A stretch of 64,000 nt of DNA from JAOUEA01 sp041287635 (GCA_041287635.1 JBGGNG010000047.1:5050-69049), one strand, 5' to 3'; counted from the stretch's first letter, positions 8,725 through 17,773 are shown. Numbers and translations are program-made. The notes: a model not told the origin generated them from the letters alone.

Positions 8725-9688
8725 GGGTCGGCGCGCCAGTCCTTCGAAGACCGCGGATCGCCTCGGGCGCATGCTCGTCATCGTGCCGTACCTCGTGCAG
8801 CATCCCGGCTCGTCGCTGCACGACGTGGCCACGCTCTACGACGTGAAGTCCGAGCAGCTCCGGCGCGACCTCGACCTCCTCTTCATGTCAGGCCTCCCCC
8901 CGTACGGGCCGGGCGACCTGATCGACGTCGAGGTCGACGAAGACGACCACATCTGGATCACGATGGCCGACCACTTCTCTCGTCCCCTTCGTCTGAGCCG
9001 CCAGGAGGCGCTCGCGATCATGCTGCGCTCGGCGGAGCTGCTCGCGACGCCCGACCTGCCGGAGGCTCCTGCCCTCGCGAGCGCGGTGGCGAAGCTCCGG
9101 GACGCACTCGGCCCCGATACCGCCGGCACCGACGAGGCCATCGCGACCGCCGAATCGGGTCGCCCGGCTGAGCATCTCGATGCGCTTCGGCGAGCGGCCG
9201 GAGACCACGCGCGGATCACGATCGACTACTTCGCCGGGTCGACCGGCACGTGGACCACCCGAGAGGTCGAGCCAGAGGAGGTCTTCTCGGCGATGGGCAA
9301 CTGGTACGTCGCCGCGTGGGACGTCGGTGCCGACGACGAACGGCTGTTCCGTGCCGATCGCATCCGGGCGGTGACCACCACCGGAGAGCGGTTCGAGCCG
9401 AGAGGTCTCGAAGGCGCAGGTCGGGCGCTGTACACACCGACCGGCGAGGAGGTGCCGGTGCGCCTGCTGCTGGAGCCGGGCGCTCGATGGATCGCCGAGT
9501 ACTACGTCACCGACGACCCGCTCGAACGCGACGATGGGTCGCTCGAGGTCACGCTGCCGTCGGCTCGACTCGACTGGGTGGCCGGCCTCCTGCTCAGGGT
9601 CGGACCCGACGCGCGGATCCTCTCACCGCCCGAGTCCGTCGAGGCCCTGGCGGAGCTCGGTCGGCGTACGCTCGCGCGGTATCGCTGA
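8717..9688 (+). CDS. pafC: WYL-domain transcriptional regulator PafC
   Basis: The product of about 323 residues has the same layout as PafB: an N-terminal winged helix (RLGRMLVIVPYLVQHPG onward) and a C-terminal WYL domain (GNWYVAAWDVGADDERLFRADRI). The frame is open upstream into pafB; the TTG at 8717 is preferred because it overlaps pafB by 8 bp and gives the usual PafC length. An ATG at 8771 would cut off part of the helix-turn-helix. PafC is expected to act as a heterodimer with PafB in the mitomycin and DNA damage response. Confidence 0.9.
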   Translation: MSEGRRASPSKTADRLGRMLVIVPYLVQHPGSSLHDVATLYDVKSEQLRRDLDLLFMSGLPPYGPGDLIDVEVDEDDHIWITMADHFSRPLRLSRQEALAIMLRSAELLATPDLPEAPALASAVAKLRDALGPDTAGTDEAIATAESGRPAEHLDALRRAAGDHARITIDYFAGSTGTWTTREVEPEEVFSAMGNWYVAAWDVGADDERLFRADRIRAVTTTGERFEPRGLEGAGRALYTPTGEEVPVRLLLEPGARWIAEYYVTDDPLERDDGSLEVTLPSARLDWVAGLLLRVGPDARILSPPESVEALAELGRRTLARYR

Positions 9689-9810
9689 GCTCGTCCGGGC
9701 GGCGCGACGCGGCGCCCGTCGGGGCCCGCGCGATTTACCCCGAGTTGGGTACGCCCGACCCCCCATCTGCTCTCAAGACTCGTCAACAGAGGGCCGATAG
9801 CTCCCGTGAG

Positions 9811-10176
9811 ATGACAACGATCCGGACAACGTGCCCCAGGTGTGGCGAGGTGGACATGGGTCCCGAGGCGATCATGCTCTCGGTCCGACAGAGCGGCCGC
9901 GAAGGCAGCTATCGGTTCACCTGCCCCAGTTGCGCAGACGACGTGGAGAAGCGCGCCGACCGCAAGATCGTCGCCCTGCTCGTCTCGGCGGGCGTGGACA
10001 TCGAGCAGTCCGAGAGCGACCAGATGCTCTTCGACGACGAGGGCGCCGACGAGGTCGGCCGTCCGATCCCTCGGGGGCCGGTCTTCTCGATCGACGACGT
10101 GATCGAGTTCCACTACCTGCTCGAAGACGACCGCTACATCGAGGAGTTCCTGGCCTCGAGCGGCGGCGGCGCCTGA
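9811..10176 (+). CDS. Zinc-ribbon protein, about 121 aa
   Basis: The product opens with a zinc ribbon: CPRC near residues 7-10 and CPSC near residues 34-37. A short acidic C-terminal half contains the SIDDVIEFHYLLEDD segment. No catalytic domain is visible. The ATG at 9811 is chosen because it lies just ahead of the first CxxC; the frame stays open upstream inside pafC. It lies between pafC and tatA on the same strand. A role as a small nucleic-acid or protein adaptor is possible but unproven. Confidence 0.75.
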   Translation: MTTIRTTCPRCGEVDMGPEAIMLSVRQSGREGSYRFTCPSCADDVEKRADRKIVALLVSAGVDIEQSESDQMLFDDEGADEVGRPIPRGPVFSIDDVIEFHYLLEDDRYIEEFLASSGGGA

Positions 10177-10227
10177 ACCGCGCCGAGAGCGACGCTCCAG
10201 GTATCCCGGGCCTGCCTCACCCTCGTG

Positions 10228-10233
10228 TAGCAT
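10228..10233 (+). promoter_or_regulatory. -10 box for a leaderless small membrane protein gene
   Basis: TAGCAT ends 7 nt before the GTG at 10241, with no ribosome binding site between them, so a leaderless transcript is likely. Confidence 0.5.
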
Positions 10234-10240
10234 CGCCGCC

Positions 10241-10450
10241 GTGGGTACCTGGCTCCTCGTCTGGTTCGTGATCGGCATCGTGTCGACGGTGGCCGTCATC
10301 GCGTTCCTGATCGCGTTGATCCGGCATCTCCTCGTGCTCGGACGTACGGCGAGACGCATGCAGGACGAGCTCTCGCCGATCGTCCAGGAGATCTCCAGCG
10401 AGGGCGCCCGGGCCAGCGACCGGGCATCTCGACTCGGCCCTCGACGGTAG
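10241..10450 (+). CDS. Small single-pass membrane protein, 69 aa
   Basis: One strongly hydrophobic segment (about residues 4-28, TWLLVWFVIGIVSTVAVIAFL) is followed by a basic and amphipathic tail. It starts at a GTG with a -10 box 7 nt upstream and ends within the probable -10 box of tatA. Its position just before tatA suggests a membrane accessory role, but no family is recognised. Confidence 0.6.
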   Translation: MGTWLLVWFVIGIVSTVAVIAFLIALIRHLLVLGRTARRMQDELSPIVQEISSEGARASDRASRLGPRR

Positions 10451-10453
10451 GAT
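10448..10453 (+). promoter_or_regulatory. Probable -10 box for tatA
   Basis: TAGGAT overlaps the TAG stop of the small membrane protein gene and lies 27 nt upstream of the tatA ATG. It matches the local TAnnnT pattern; a -35 is not evident. Confidence 0.4.
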
Positions 10454-10480
10454 TGGGGCCGGGCGCAGGCCCTTCCAGAC

Positions 10481-10891
10481 ATGCTCAACATCGGACCGCC
10501 GGAGCTCATCCTCATCTTCGTGATCGCCCTCGTGATCGTGGGCCCGCAACGGCTGCCCGAGCTCGGGCGCACGATCGGCAAGGGGCTCCGCGAGTTCCGC
10601 AAGATGCAGGACGAGGTCAAGGACCTCGTGAACACGGGCATGGGCGACGAGTTCAAGCAGACGGCGGCCGAGCTGCGGCGGACCGCGTCCGACCTGAAGA
10701 GCGCGACCGACGTACGATCGGCGTTCCGCACCGACACCCCACGCACGCGCCCCCACGGTCGTGTCCGCGACGACGTCGCCGACGACACGATCACGCCAGA
10801 GCCCGACACCGACGTGCCGGAGCCCACCCCGCTGCCCCCAACCTCGCCCGGCGACGTCGACGACACCGACGACCCTGGATCCGCCGAGTGA
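10481..10891 (+). CDS. tatA: Sec-independent translocase subunit TatA/TatB
   Basis: The 136-residue protein has the TatA/B layout: a short N-terminal membrane helix (residues 8-20) with the GPPELILIF and GPQRLPELGR hinge motifs, an amphipathic helix (GKGLREFRKMQDEV), and a long acidic Pro/Asp-rich tail. The GPQRLPE hinge leans towards TatB, but sequence alone does not separate the two. TatA/B recruits folded proteins with twin-arginine signals and forms the pore with TatC, which is encoded 10 bp downstream. Confidence 0.92.
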   Translation: MLNIGPPELILIFVIALVIVGPQRLPELGRTIGKGLREFRKMQDEVKDLVNTGMGDEFKQTAAELRRTASDLKSATDVRSAFRTDTPRTRPHGRVRDDVADDTITPEPDTDVPEPTPLPPTSPGDVDDTDDPGSAE

Positions 10892-10901
10892 GGCTCGCCG
10901 C

Positions 10902-11687
10902 ATGCGGCTGATCCCGAAGTTCCTCCGCCGGTCGGAGGCTGAGCGCACCGGCACGATGTCGGTGATGGAGCACCTCGAGGAGCTCCGACGACGCATCGTG
11001 ATCGCATTCCTCGCGATCCTCGCGGGCGCGGTGGTCGGCTGGTTCCTGTACCCGTACGTGCTGGAGCTGCTCCGAGATCCGTTCTGTCAGTACCTGCGCG
11101 ACAACCCGGAGGTGCGGCCGCCCGCCGGCTGCGACCTGGTCTTCAACAGCCCCGTCGATGCCTTCCTGACAAAGTTGAAGATGGTCGGGTTCCTCGGCCT
11201 GATCGTGGCGCTACCCGTCGTGCTCTATCAGCTCTGGGCCTTCATCGTCCCCGGCCTGACGAGCCGGGAGAAGAAGTGGTCGATCCCCTTCATCGTGACC
11301 TCGACGCTGCTGTTCATCGCCGGGGCGGCGTTCGCGATCTGGACCCTGCCCAAGGCTCTCGAGTTCCTGCTCGGCTTCGGCGGCGAGGCCGTCGTGCCTC
11401 TGATCACGTTCGATCGCTACATCGGGTTCGTCACCCTGGTCACGCTCGCGTTCGGGGTGTCGTTTCTGTTCCCGGTGATCCTGGTCTTCCTGGAGGCCGT
11501 CGGGGTGTTGTCGTGGCAGCTGCTCGCCTCGTGGCGGCGCTGGGCCATCCTCGGTATCTCGGTCTTCGCGGCGGTGATCACGCCGAGCGGTGACCCGTAC
11601 ACGATGTTCGCAATGATGATCCCGATGTATGTGTTCTACGAGGCCTCTATCATCATCGGCCGGATCATGAAGCGGTCCCGCACCTGA
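10902..11687 (+). CDS. tatC: Sec-independent translocase subunit TatC
   Basis: The 261-residue integral membrane protein carries the TatC signature MSVMEHLEELRRRI at the N-terminus and the FIVPGLTSREKK motif before the third helix. Six membrane segments are predicted. TatC is the receptor for twin-arginine signal peptides. The ATG at 10902 is chosen because it follows the tatA stop by 10 bp; the open frame upstream lies within tatA and gives no membrane-protein sequence. Confidence 0.95.
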   Translation: MRLIPKFLRRSEAERTGTMSVMEHLEELRRRIVIAFLAILAGAVVGWFLYPYVLELLRDPFCQYLRDNPEVRPPAGCDLVFNSPVDAFLTKLKMVGFLGLIVALPVVLYQLWAFIVPGLTSREKKWSIPFIVTSTLLFIAGAAFAIWTLPKALEFLLGFGGEAVVPLITFDRYIGFVTLVTLAFGVSFLFPVILVFLEAVGVLSWQLLASWRRWAILGISVFAAVITPSGDPYTMFAMMIPMYVFYEASIIIGRIMKRSRT

Positions 11688-11703
11688 GACGAGGACGACG
11701 ACG

Positions 11704-12447
11704 ATGGCGATCAAGGGCAAGAGGAAGCCGAAGCAGCGATCAGCGCCACGCCCGCCGAGGCATGAGCCCGTGGCGCCGCCCACGCCGTTCCTGCACCGTC
11801 GATGGGTCCAGCTCACCGCCGGCTTCTTGGTGGGCGTCTTCGCGATGATCGTTCTCGTCTGGGTGACGAACAGCCTGCGCGCGGGCGACGCCGAAGCCGA
11901 GTCGGCGGCCGATGCGGCGAAACGGCGAGCCGCGGCCACCGCCTACCAGCAGGCGGTCCGAGGTGCGTTCGGGGAGGTCGGCGTCGTCGACCCAGGGATC
12001 GCTCCTACGATCTTCGTCGAGATGGACGCGGCGCTCGACGCGATGGCAGAAGGGAACCCGCCCGCTGATGCCGAGGCGACGATCGAGCAGGCCGCCGCCG
12101 ATGCCTCGCAGGCGCGCAAGGAGCTCGCCGGGTTCGACGTCACGGGCACGATCGCCGATCAGGGCTTCGACTCGATCGCCGCCGGATCGTTCACCGGATC
12201 CGCCGAGACCCTCATGCAGGTCCTCGATCGGTATCGGCAGGCCGCCGAAGTTGCCGCAGCGGCCGCAGTGGCCAGGGGTGCCGACTCGCAACGCCTCACC
12301 GACATCGCCGTCGACCTGCGGGACACCGCTCGCGAGCAGCTGACCCAGGGTTGGACCGAGTACCTCCAGGCCCTTAGGGCCGGCGGCGTGCCCGAGGCGC
12401 CGACCACGGGTGGCATCGTGCCCGAGCTCCCAGGCGGCGGGGGATAG
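11704..12447 (+). CDS. Membrane-anchored hypothetical protein, 247 aa
   Basis: A basic Pro-rich N-terminus (residues 1-33) precedes one membrane helix (about 37-56) and an Ala-rich extracytoplasmic region of about 190 residues, mostly helical and possibly coiled coil. Topology should be N-in and C-out. The GGDDATG start region has a purine-rich GAGACGAGGACGACG ahead of it. No family is recognised. It lies directly after tatC, and its gene may be co-transcribed with tatAC. Confidence 0.65.
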   Translation: MAIKGKRKPKQRSAPRPPRHEPVAPPTPFLHRRWVQLTAGFLVGVFAMIVLVWVTNSLRAGDAEAESAADAAKRRAAATAYQQAVRGAFGEVGVVDPGIAPTIFVEMDAALDAMAEGNPPADAEATIEQAAADASQARKELAGFDVTGTIADQGFDSIAAGSFTGSAETLMQVLDRYRQAAEVAAAAAVARGADSQRLTDIAVDLRDTAREQLTQGWTEYLQALRAGGVPEAPTTGGIVPELPGGGG

Positions 12448-12459
12448 GTCGGGAGCTCG

Positions 12460-13374
12460 ATGGGAGGTGCCGCCCCTGTCGTCGTGGTCGCGAACCCCAC
12501 GGCGGGACATGGCAGGGCCGGGAAGCGCATCGGAGCGGTCGATGCGATCTTGCGCCAGCTCCGGGTCGAGCACGAGGTGCGCGTCACGGGATCGTCGACC
12601 GAGATGGAGTCCACCTGCCGCGACGCCGCGCTGCAGGGCGCCGAGATAGTCGCAGTGCTCGGCGGTGACGGCACCGTCTCCTGCGCCGCGAACGGCCTGC
12701 TCGGCACGGGCGCCGCGCTCGCGGTGCTCCCCGCCGGCACCGGCGACGACTTCGCCTCTGCCATCGGCGCCGGATCCTTCCCCTCGGCCGTGCGGTTGCT
12801 CGCCAACCCGAAGACGGCCGCGATCGACGTCGTCCGTGTGCGTGCGGGAGACGCCGATCGTCGCTTCGTCAACGTCGCCGGAGCGGGTTTCGACTCCGAG
12901 GTGACCGAGACCGCGAACGCGATGACCGTGAACCTCGGGGGCACGGGCACGTACGTGGCGGCCCTGGTGCGGACGCTCTCGAGGTTCACGCCGGCCCGCT
13001 ACGACCTGACGATCGACGGCGAGGCGCTCACCCTCGACGCGATGCTGGTCGTGATCGGCAGCGGGCTCTCGTACGGTGGGGGCATGAAGGTCTTGCCCGG
13101 CGCCTCGATCGTCGACGGGGTGATCGACGTCTGCATCGTCGAGGCCCTCTCCAAGGGCGCGTTCCTCCGCGCCTTCCCGAAGGTGTTCTCGGGTCGTCAC
13201 GCGTCACATCCGAAGGTGCGTATGATGCGCGCAACGAGCGTGACGGTCGAGGCGAACCGGGGCATCCAGGTCTACGCCGACGGCGAACGGGTGGGTCCGC
13301 TGCCGGCGCGCTTCGAGGTAGAACCAGGAGCCCTGCCGGTCGTGGTCGGGCCCGACGCGAAAGGGATCCGATGA
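12460..13374 (+). CDS. Diacylglycerol/lipid kinase family protein
   Basis: The 304-residue protein has the DAGK catalytic fold with intact motifs: NPTAGHGRAGKR near residues 13-24, GGDGTV for ATP binding, and PAGTGDDFA. The C-terminal half forms the second, beta-rich domain with YADGERVGPLP. Members phosphorylate diacylglycerol, sphingoid or related polyprenyl lipids at the membrane; the substrate is unknown here. It overlaps the next hydrolase gene by 4 bp (ATGA). A second, degenerate homologue is encoded at 16834. Confidence 0.88.
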   Translation: MGGAAPVVVVANPTAGHGRAGKRIGAVDAILRQLRVEHEVRVTGSSTEMESTCRDAALQGAEIVAVLGGDGTVSCAANGLLGTGAALAVLPAGTGDDFASAIGAGSFPSAVRLLANPKTAAIDVVRVRAGDADRRFVNVAGAGFDSEVTETANAMTVNLGGTGTYVAALVRTLSRFTPARYDLTIDGEALTLDAMLVVIGSGLSYGGGMKVLPGASIVDGVIDVCIVEALSKGAFLRAFPKVFSGRHASHPKVRMMRATSVTVEANRGIQVYADGERVGPLPARFEVEPGALPVVVGPDAKGIR

Positions 13375-14120
13375 CCGAGGTCGCCGATGGCGTGCTGTTG
13401 ATCCATGCGTTCCCGCTGGATGCTCGCATGTGGGACGAGCAGGTCGAGGACCTGCATTCTGCTGGGTGGCGCGTGGCCGCGCCGTCCCTCCCGGGATTCG
13501 GTGCCTCGCCGGCGGCGGGCTCGGTGATGACGATGGGAGCGGCTGCCGATCGATGCCTGCAGGCGCTCGATGCGGCCGGCATCGAACGCGCCGTCGTGTG
13601 TGGCCTGTCGATGGGCGGATACGTGGCGTTCGAGGTCTGGCGGATGGCGAGGCAGCGGGTCGCCGGGGTCGTGCTCGCCAACACCCGATCGGGGGCCGAC
13701 ACAGAGCAGGCGGCCGACGGTCGGCGTGCCATCGCCGCCCGACTCCGGGCCGAAGGCACCGGGTTCCTGGTCGAGGCGCCGCCGCCACTCCTGGCCGCCG
13801 CACCGGGGGAGGGACGCTGGCCATCCGTGCTCGCCACGATCGCCGACCAGCCGGCCGAGGCGATCGCGGCGGCGGCCGAGGGCATGGCCGAGCGACGCGA
13901 CTCCACCCCCGACCTCGGCACGATCGACGTGCCGGCGCTCGTGCTCACATCCGACGCGGACACCCTGATCCCGCCCGAGGTCGCCCTCGAGATGGCCGAC
14001 CACATCGAGGGCGCCGACGCTGTCACGCTCCCCGATGCCGGTCATCTGTCCAACCTGGAGGCTCCCGAAGCCTTCTCGGCCGCCCTCGGCTCCTTCCTGG
14101 GGCGGTTCACGCTCGCCTGA
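13371..14120 (+). CDS. Alpha/beta hydrolase
   Basis: The 249-residue protein has the nucleophile motif GLSMGGY, an acid residue in LTSDADTLIP and a His in PDAGHLSNLE, giving a full Ser-Asp-His triad. The first strand has the HAFPLDARMWDEQ oxyanion region typical of 3-oxoadipate enol-lactonase-like and related esterases. Substrate is unknown. It is translationally coupled to the lipid kinase gene by a 4-bp overlap, so it may act on a lipid or its ester. Confidence 0.87.
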   Translation: MTEVADGVLLIHAFPLDARMWDEQVEDLHSAGWRVAAPSLPGFGASPAAGSVMTMGAAADRCLQALDAAGIERAVVCGLSMGGYVAFEVWRMARQRVAGVVLANTRSGADTEQAADGRRAIAARLRAEGTGFLVEAPPPLLAAAPGEGRWPSVLATIADQPAEAIAAAAEGMAERRDSTPDLGTIDVPALVLTSDADTLIPPEVALEMADHIEGADAVTLPDAGHLSNLEAPEAFSAALGSFLGRFTLA

Positions 14121-14149
14121 GCGTTCCGGGGTCGGCGCGGGGGCGCCCG

Positions 14150-14155
14150 TAGACT
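14150..14155 (+). promoter_or_regulatory. -10 box for a leaderless helicase gene
   Basis: TAGACT ends 7 nt before the GTG at 14163. There is no ribosome binding site in between, so a leaderless transcript is likely. Confidence 0.55.
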
Positions 14156-14162
14156 GCGTGGT

Positions 14163-16817
14163 GTGACCACCCCCGCGGCGTTCGCCGCCCGATTCCCGTT
14201 CGTCCTGGACGAGTTCCAGATGCAGGCCGCAGAGGCGGTCGATGCCGGCATGTCGGTGCTCGTGGCCGCGCCGACCGGCAGCGGCAAGACGGTCGTCGCC
14301 GAGTACGCGATCGAGCGCGCGCTCGCCCTCGGCGGCAAGGCGTTCTACACGACCCCCCTCAAAGCGCTCTCGAACCAGAAGTTCGGCGATCTCGTCGCCA
14401 GGCACGGCGCCGGCGAGGTCGGCCTGCTCACCGGCGACAACACGATCAACTCTGAGGCGCCCGTGGTCGTCATGACCACGGAGGTCCTCCGCAACATGCT
14501 CTACGAGCGCTCCGACATGCTCGGCGGACTGGTGAGCGTGGTGATGGACGAGGTGCACTATCTGCAGGATCCGTACCGGGGCGCCGTCTGGGAGGAGGTG
14601 CTGATCCACCTGCCGCTCAGCGTCGGCGTCGTGTGCCTCTCGGCAACGATCTCCAACGCGGAGGAGTTCGGCGAGTGGATCGGCACGCTGCGCGGTGAGA
14701 CGAAGGTGATCATCGAGGAACGGCGCCCCGTGCCGCTCGAGCATCACTACCTGATCGGCCACCGCCTGCATCCGATGCACGTGGAGCAGGACGGCGTGCC
14801 GATCCCGAACCCATACGTGATCTCGCTGGATCAGAACGAGCTGCGCACGAAGGTCTACTACCGGCGCAGCAGTGGATACCCGCAGCATGAACGCATCTCG
14901 CGGCCGCGCGAAGGGCATCGGCGCGTCTACGTCCCCAGGCGCTCCGAGGTCGTCGACGTCCTCGAGGAGCACGGCATGCTGCCCGCGATCTACTTCGTCT
15001 TCAGTCGCGCGGGATGCGATCGCAGCGTGCGCTGGATCCGTGAGGCCGGCATCTCCCTCACGAGCCGGGCCGAGGCGGACCACATCCGGGAACGAGCGGA
15101 GACGCGTGCGGCATGGATCGACGAGGAGGACCTCGTCACCCTGGGCTTCTACGACTTCCTCGATGGCCTCACGGCGGGCGTCGCCGCCCATCACGCGGGC
15201 ATGCTCCCGGTGTTCAAGGAGACGGTGGAGGAGCTGTTCGAGGCGGGGCTCGTGAAGGTCGTCTTCGCGACGGAGACCCTCTCGCTCGGCATCAACATGC
15301 CGGCCAAGAGGGTCGTGATCGAGGACCTCTGGAAGTTCCAGGGCGAACGGCACGAGCTGCTCACCCCCGGTGAGTACACGCAGCTCACGGGGCGCGCGGG
15401 CCGGCGAGGCATCGACGAGGTCGGCCACGCGGTGGTGCTGTACCAGAAGCAGGTCGACTTCGAGCGCGTGGCGACCCTGGCCCAGCGGCGCACCTACGAC
15501 CTGGTCTCCTCGTTCCGCCCCTCGTACAACATGGCGGTCAACCTGGCCCGCAACTACACGGAGGAACAGGCGCATCACCTGCTCAACAGCTCGTTCGGGC
15601 AGTTCCTGGCCGACCGCAAGGTCGTGGGGCTCGAGCGGGAACGTCAACGCGACGCCGAGGCGATCGAGGGGTATCGGGCCAACATGCGATGCCACCTCGG
15701 CGACTTCGACGAGTACTGGTCCTGGCTGTCGAGGGCCCGTCGTCTTCGGGAGGACGATCGGAAGGGACACGAGAAGGCTCGAGCCGAGGCGGTCCGCGAG
15801 GCGGTCAACAAGCTGAAGCCGGGCGAGGTGATCTCAGTGCCGAACAGCAAGAGGGGCGGTCTCGGCGTGATCGTGAGCTCCCGCGAGGGCAAGCCGACCG
15901 TCCTCACGCAGGACCGGCGCTTCTTCCGGCTGGCCGCCCGTGACTTCCCGGATCCGCCGGTCGTGTTGACCCGTATCCCCATGCCTCGATCGGGGAGTGC
16001 CCGCAGTAGCCGATATCGACGCGACGTCGCGGCCACGCTCGTCTCGCTCCATCTCCGGTCGCCGAAACCCCCGAAGCATCGCGCGGACCCGAAGGTGGAG
16101 AGGGAGGCCGCGAAGCTCGAGGAGCGCGCGGCTGCGCACCCCTGTCATCGGTGCCCCGAGCGGGCGAAGCACGAACGATGGGCGAGAAGGGTGGACGAGC
16201 GGGAGGCCTCGCTCTCGGGCATCGAGCGGCGCATACGCGTGCGCACCGAAACGCTGGCACGGCAGTTCGACCGGGTGCTCTCCGTGCTGCGGGAACTCGG
16301 GTACGTCGACGGATGGTCCGTCACCGACCGGGGGCGGAGCCTCTCGCGCATCTACGGTGAGGGCGACATCCTGGTGGCCGAGGCGCTGGCTCGCGGCATC
16401 TTCGAGGGCCTCCAACCGGCGGAGGTGGCGGCCCTCATCTCCTCGGTCGTCTACGAGGGGCGCGAGCGCGTGCCGCTCTCGGGCGACATGCCGACCCCGG
16501 CGACGAAGGAACGCTACGAGCTGCTGCAGCGAACCTGGCGGAGGATCCGCCGAGCGGAGGACGACCACCAGGTCCAGCTCTGTCGCGAGCTCGAGGCCGG
16601 GTTCGCGACACCGATCTTCCACTGGGCGAGCGGGCGGCCGCTCGAGGAGGTGCTCGGCGAGACCGAGATGGCCCCCGGCGACTTCGTGCGCAACTGCAAG
16701 CAACTCCTCGATCTGCTCCGTCAGGTCGAGGACGTCGCGAAGCCCGAGGTGGCGGCGCTCTTCGCCACCGCGCGGTCGTCGGTCATCCGCGGCGTCGTCG
16801 CGTACACCGGGGTCTAG
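14163..16817 (+). CDS. Ski2/Mtr4-like superfamily 2 RNA helicase (HelY type)
   Basis: The 884-residue protein has Walker A APTGSGKT (residues 36-43), the DEVH box (129-132), SATISNAEEF as motif III and the TGRAGRRGID motif VI. The C-terminal third holds the DSHCT region (FEGLQPAEVAALISSVVYEGR). The architecture matches actinobacterial HelY and eukaryotic Ski2/Mtr4 helicases, which unwind RNA for 3'-5' decay. A CxxC-like cluster (HPCHRCPERAKH) lies before the C-terminal domain. In other actinobacteria helY sits near the tat and paf genes, as here. Confidence 0.93.
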   Translation: MTTPAAFAARFPFVLDEFQMQAAEAVDAGMSVLVAAPTGSGKTVVAEYAIERALALGGKAFYTTPLKALSNQKFGDLVARHGAGEVGLLTGDNTINSEAPVVVMTTEVLRNMLYERSDMLGGLVSVVMDEVHYLQDPYRGAVWEEVLIHLPLSVGVVCLSATISNAEEFGEWIGTLRGETKVIIEERRPVPLEHHYLIGHRLHPMHVEQDGVPIPNPYVISLDQNELRTKVYYRRSSGYPQHERISRPREGHRRVYVPRRSEVVDVLEEHGMLPAIYFVFSRAGCDRSVRWIREAGISLTSRAEADHIRERAETRAAWIDEEDLVTLGFYDFLDGLTAGVAAHHAGMLPVFKETVEELFEAGLVKVVFATETLSLGINMPAKRVVIEDLWKFQGERHELLTPGEYTQLTGRAGRRGIDEVGHAVVLYQKQVDFERVATLAQRRTYDLVSSFRPSYNMAVNLARNYTEEQAHHLLNSSFGQFLADRKVVGLERERQRDAEAIEGYRANMRCHLGDFDEYWSWLSRARRLREDDRKGHEKARAEAVREAVNKLKPGEVISVPNSKRGGLGVIVSSREGKPTVLTQDRRFFRLAARDFPDPPVVLTRIPMPRSGSARSSRYRRDVAATLVSLHLRSPKPPKHRADPKVEREAAKLEERAAAHPCHRCPERAKHERWARRVDEREASLSGIERRIRVRTETLARQFDRVLSVLRELGYVDGWSVTDRGRSLSRIYGEGDILVAEALARGIFEGLQPAEVAALISSVVYEGRERVPLSGDMPTPATKERYELLQRTWRRIRRAEDDHQVQLCRELEAGFATPIFHWASGRPLEEVLGETEMAPGDFVRNCKQLLDLLRQVEDVAKPEVAALFATARSSVIRGVVAYTGV

Positions 16818-16818
16818 C

Positions 16819-16824
16819 TACGAT
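16819..16824 (+). promoter_or_regulatory. -10 box for a leaderless lipid-kinase-like gene
   Basis: TACGAT begins just after the helicase stop codon and ends 9 nt before the ATG at 16834, which is the leaderless spacing seen elsewhere in the window. Confidence 0.5.
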
Positions 16825-16833
16825 GCGGCAGCG

Positions 16834-17763
16834 ATGACCAGCCCCTTCGGAACCCTCGCCGTGATCGCCCAGCCGGCTGCCGGAGACGGCCGGGTGGGGG
16901 AGCGTCTCCCCGCGCTTCGGCGCGCGTTGGCGGCACACGACCTCGAGTACGAGCTGAGCATCGCGGATGCCAGAGGCGAGGGGACGCAGCTTGCGTCGTC
17001 GGCGCTCGACCAGGGGTTCCGCTACGTCGTGGCGGTCGGTGATGACGCGACCGTGCAGGACGTGGTGAACGGACTCTTCCGCGATGGGGCGCCGATCGTC
17101 GCGGAGCCCGTGCTCGGTGTCGTCGCGGCCGAGGCGAACAACGACCTGTTGCGGAGCTTCGGGCTGCCCGACGACGTCGATGGAGGGGTGCGCCACCTGA
17201 TGGGCGAGGTCACATACCCGTTCGATCTCATGCGGATCACGTGCACGAGGCCCGACGGTGAACGGGTGACGCGGTACGCGCACAACCTCGCGCAGGTGGG
17301 ACTCGGCGCCGATGTCGAGCTCGCCCGTCGGCGCCTTCCAGCTCGGCTCGGTGACCGGCGACGGCGGTTCCTCGGCTTCTGGCGTGGCTACGTGGGCACG
17401 AGACGCCGTGTCGTCCGCGTGGGCTACGACACGAAGACGTGGGAGGGCGAGACGTTCCACGTCGTGATCGGCAACGGGCAGTTCACGTCGGGGATGCGTC
17501 TGTCACCGCGCTCGTACCCAGGCGACGGCGTGCTCGACGCGCTCGTCTTCACGGGCCAGAAGTCCGATGCCTACACGATGATGCCGCGCATCATGCGCCA
17601 CGGCGGCCACGTGCCCGATGACGCGATCAAGGAGCTTCGGGCCAAGATCCGCTTCTCCGTCGAGGCCGATCGCCCGCTCGCCGTGGTCGCCGACGGCGAG
17701 CCCTTCGGCACGACGCCGGCGACCTTCCAGGTCGTTGCCAAGCAGATCCTGTTGAAGCTCTAG
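16834..17763 (+). CDS. Degenerate diacylglycerol-kinase-like protein
   Basis: The 309-residue protein follows the DAGK two-domain layout: IAQPAAGDGRVGERL resembles the NP.aG..k motif and VVADGEPFGTTPATFQV the C-terminal sheet. The ATP-binding GGDGT motif is replaced by VGDDAT, and the PAGTGND motif by VAAEANND. Both changes remove conserved glycines, so catalysis is doubtful. It may bind lipid or nucleotide without turnover, or have changed its substrate. It lies 16 bp after the helicase and 10 bp before the M24 peptidase gene. Confidence 0.8.
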   Translation: MTSPFGTLAVIAQPAAGDGRVGERLPALRRALAAHDLEYELSIADARGEGTQLASSALDQGFRYVVAVGDDATVQDVVNGLFRDGAPIVAEPVLGVVAAEANNDLLRSFGLPDDVDGGVRHLMGEVTYPFDLMRITCTRPDGERVTRYAHNLAQVGLGADVELARRRLPARLGDRRRRFLGFWRGYVGTRRRVVRVGYDTKTWEGETFHVVIGNGQFTSGMRLSPRSYPGDGVLDALVFTGQKSDAYTMMPRIMRHGGHVPDDAIKELRAKIRFSVEADRPLAVVADGEPFGTTPATFQVVAKQILLKL

Positions 17764-17773
17764 AGGAGGCCTC

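Noticed and set aside
13272..15770. Long open frame (832 codons) on the minus strand, opposite the helicase and hydrolase genes
   Set aside because: It is antisense to two well-supported genes, its product has no recognisable domain, and long antisense frames are expected from GC-rich third-codon bias.
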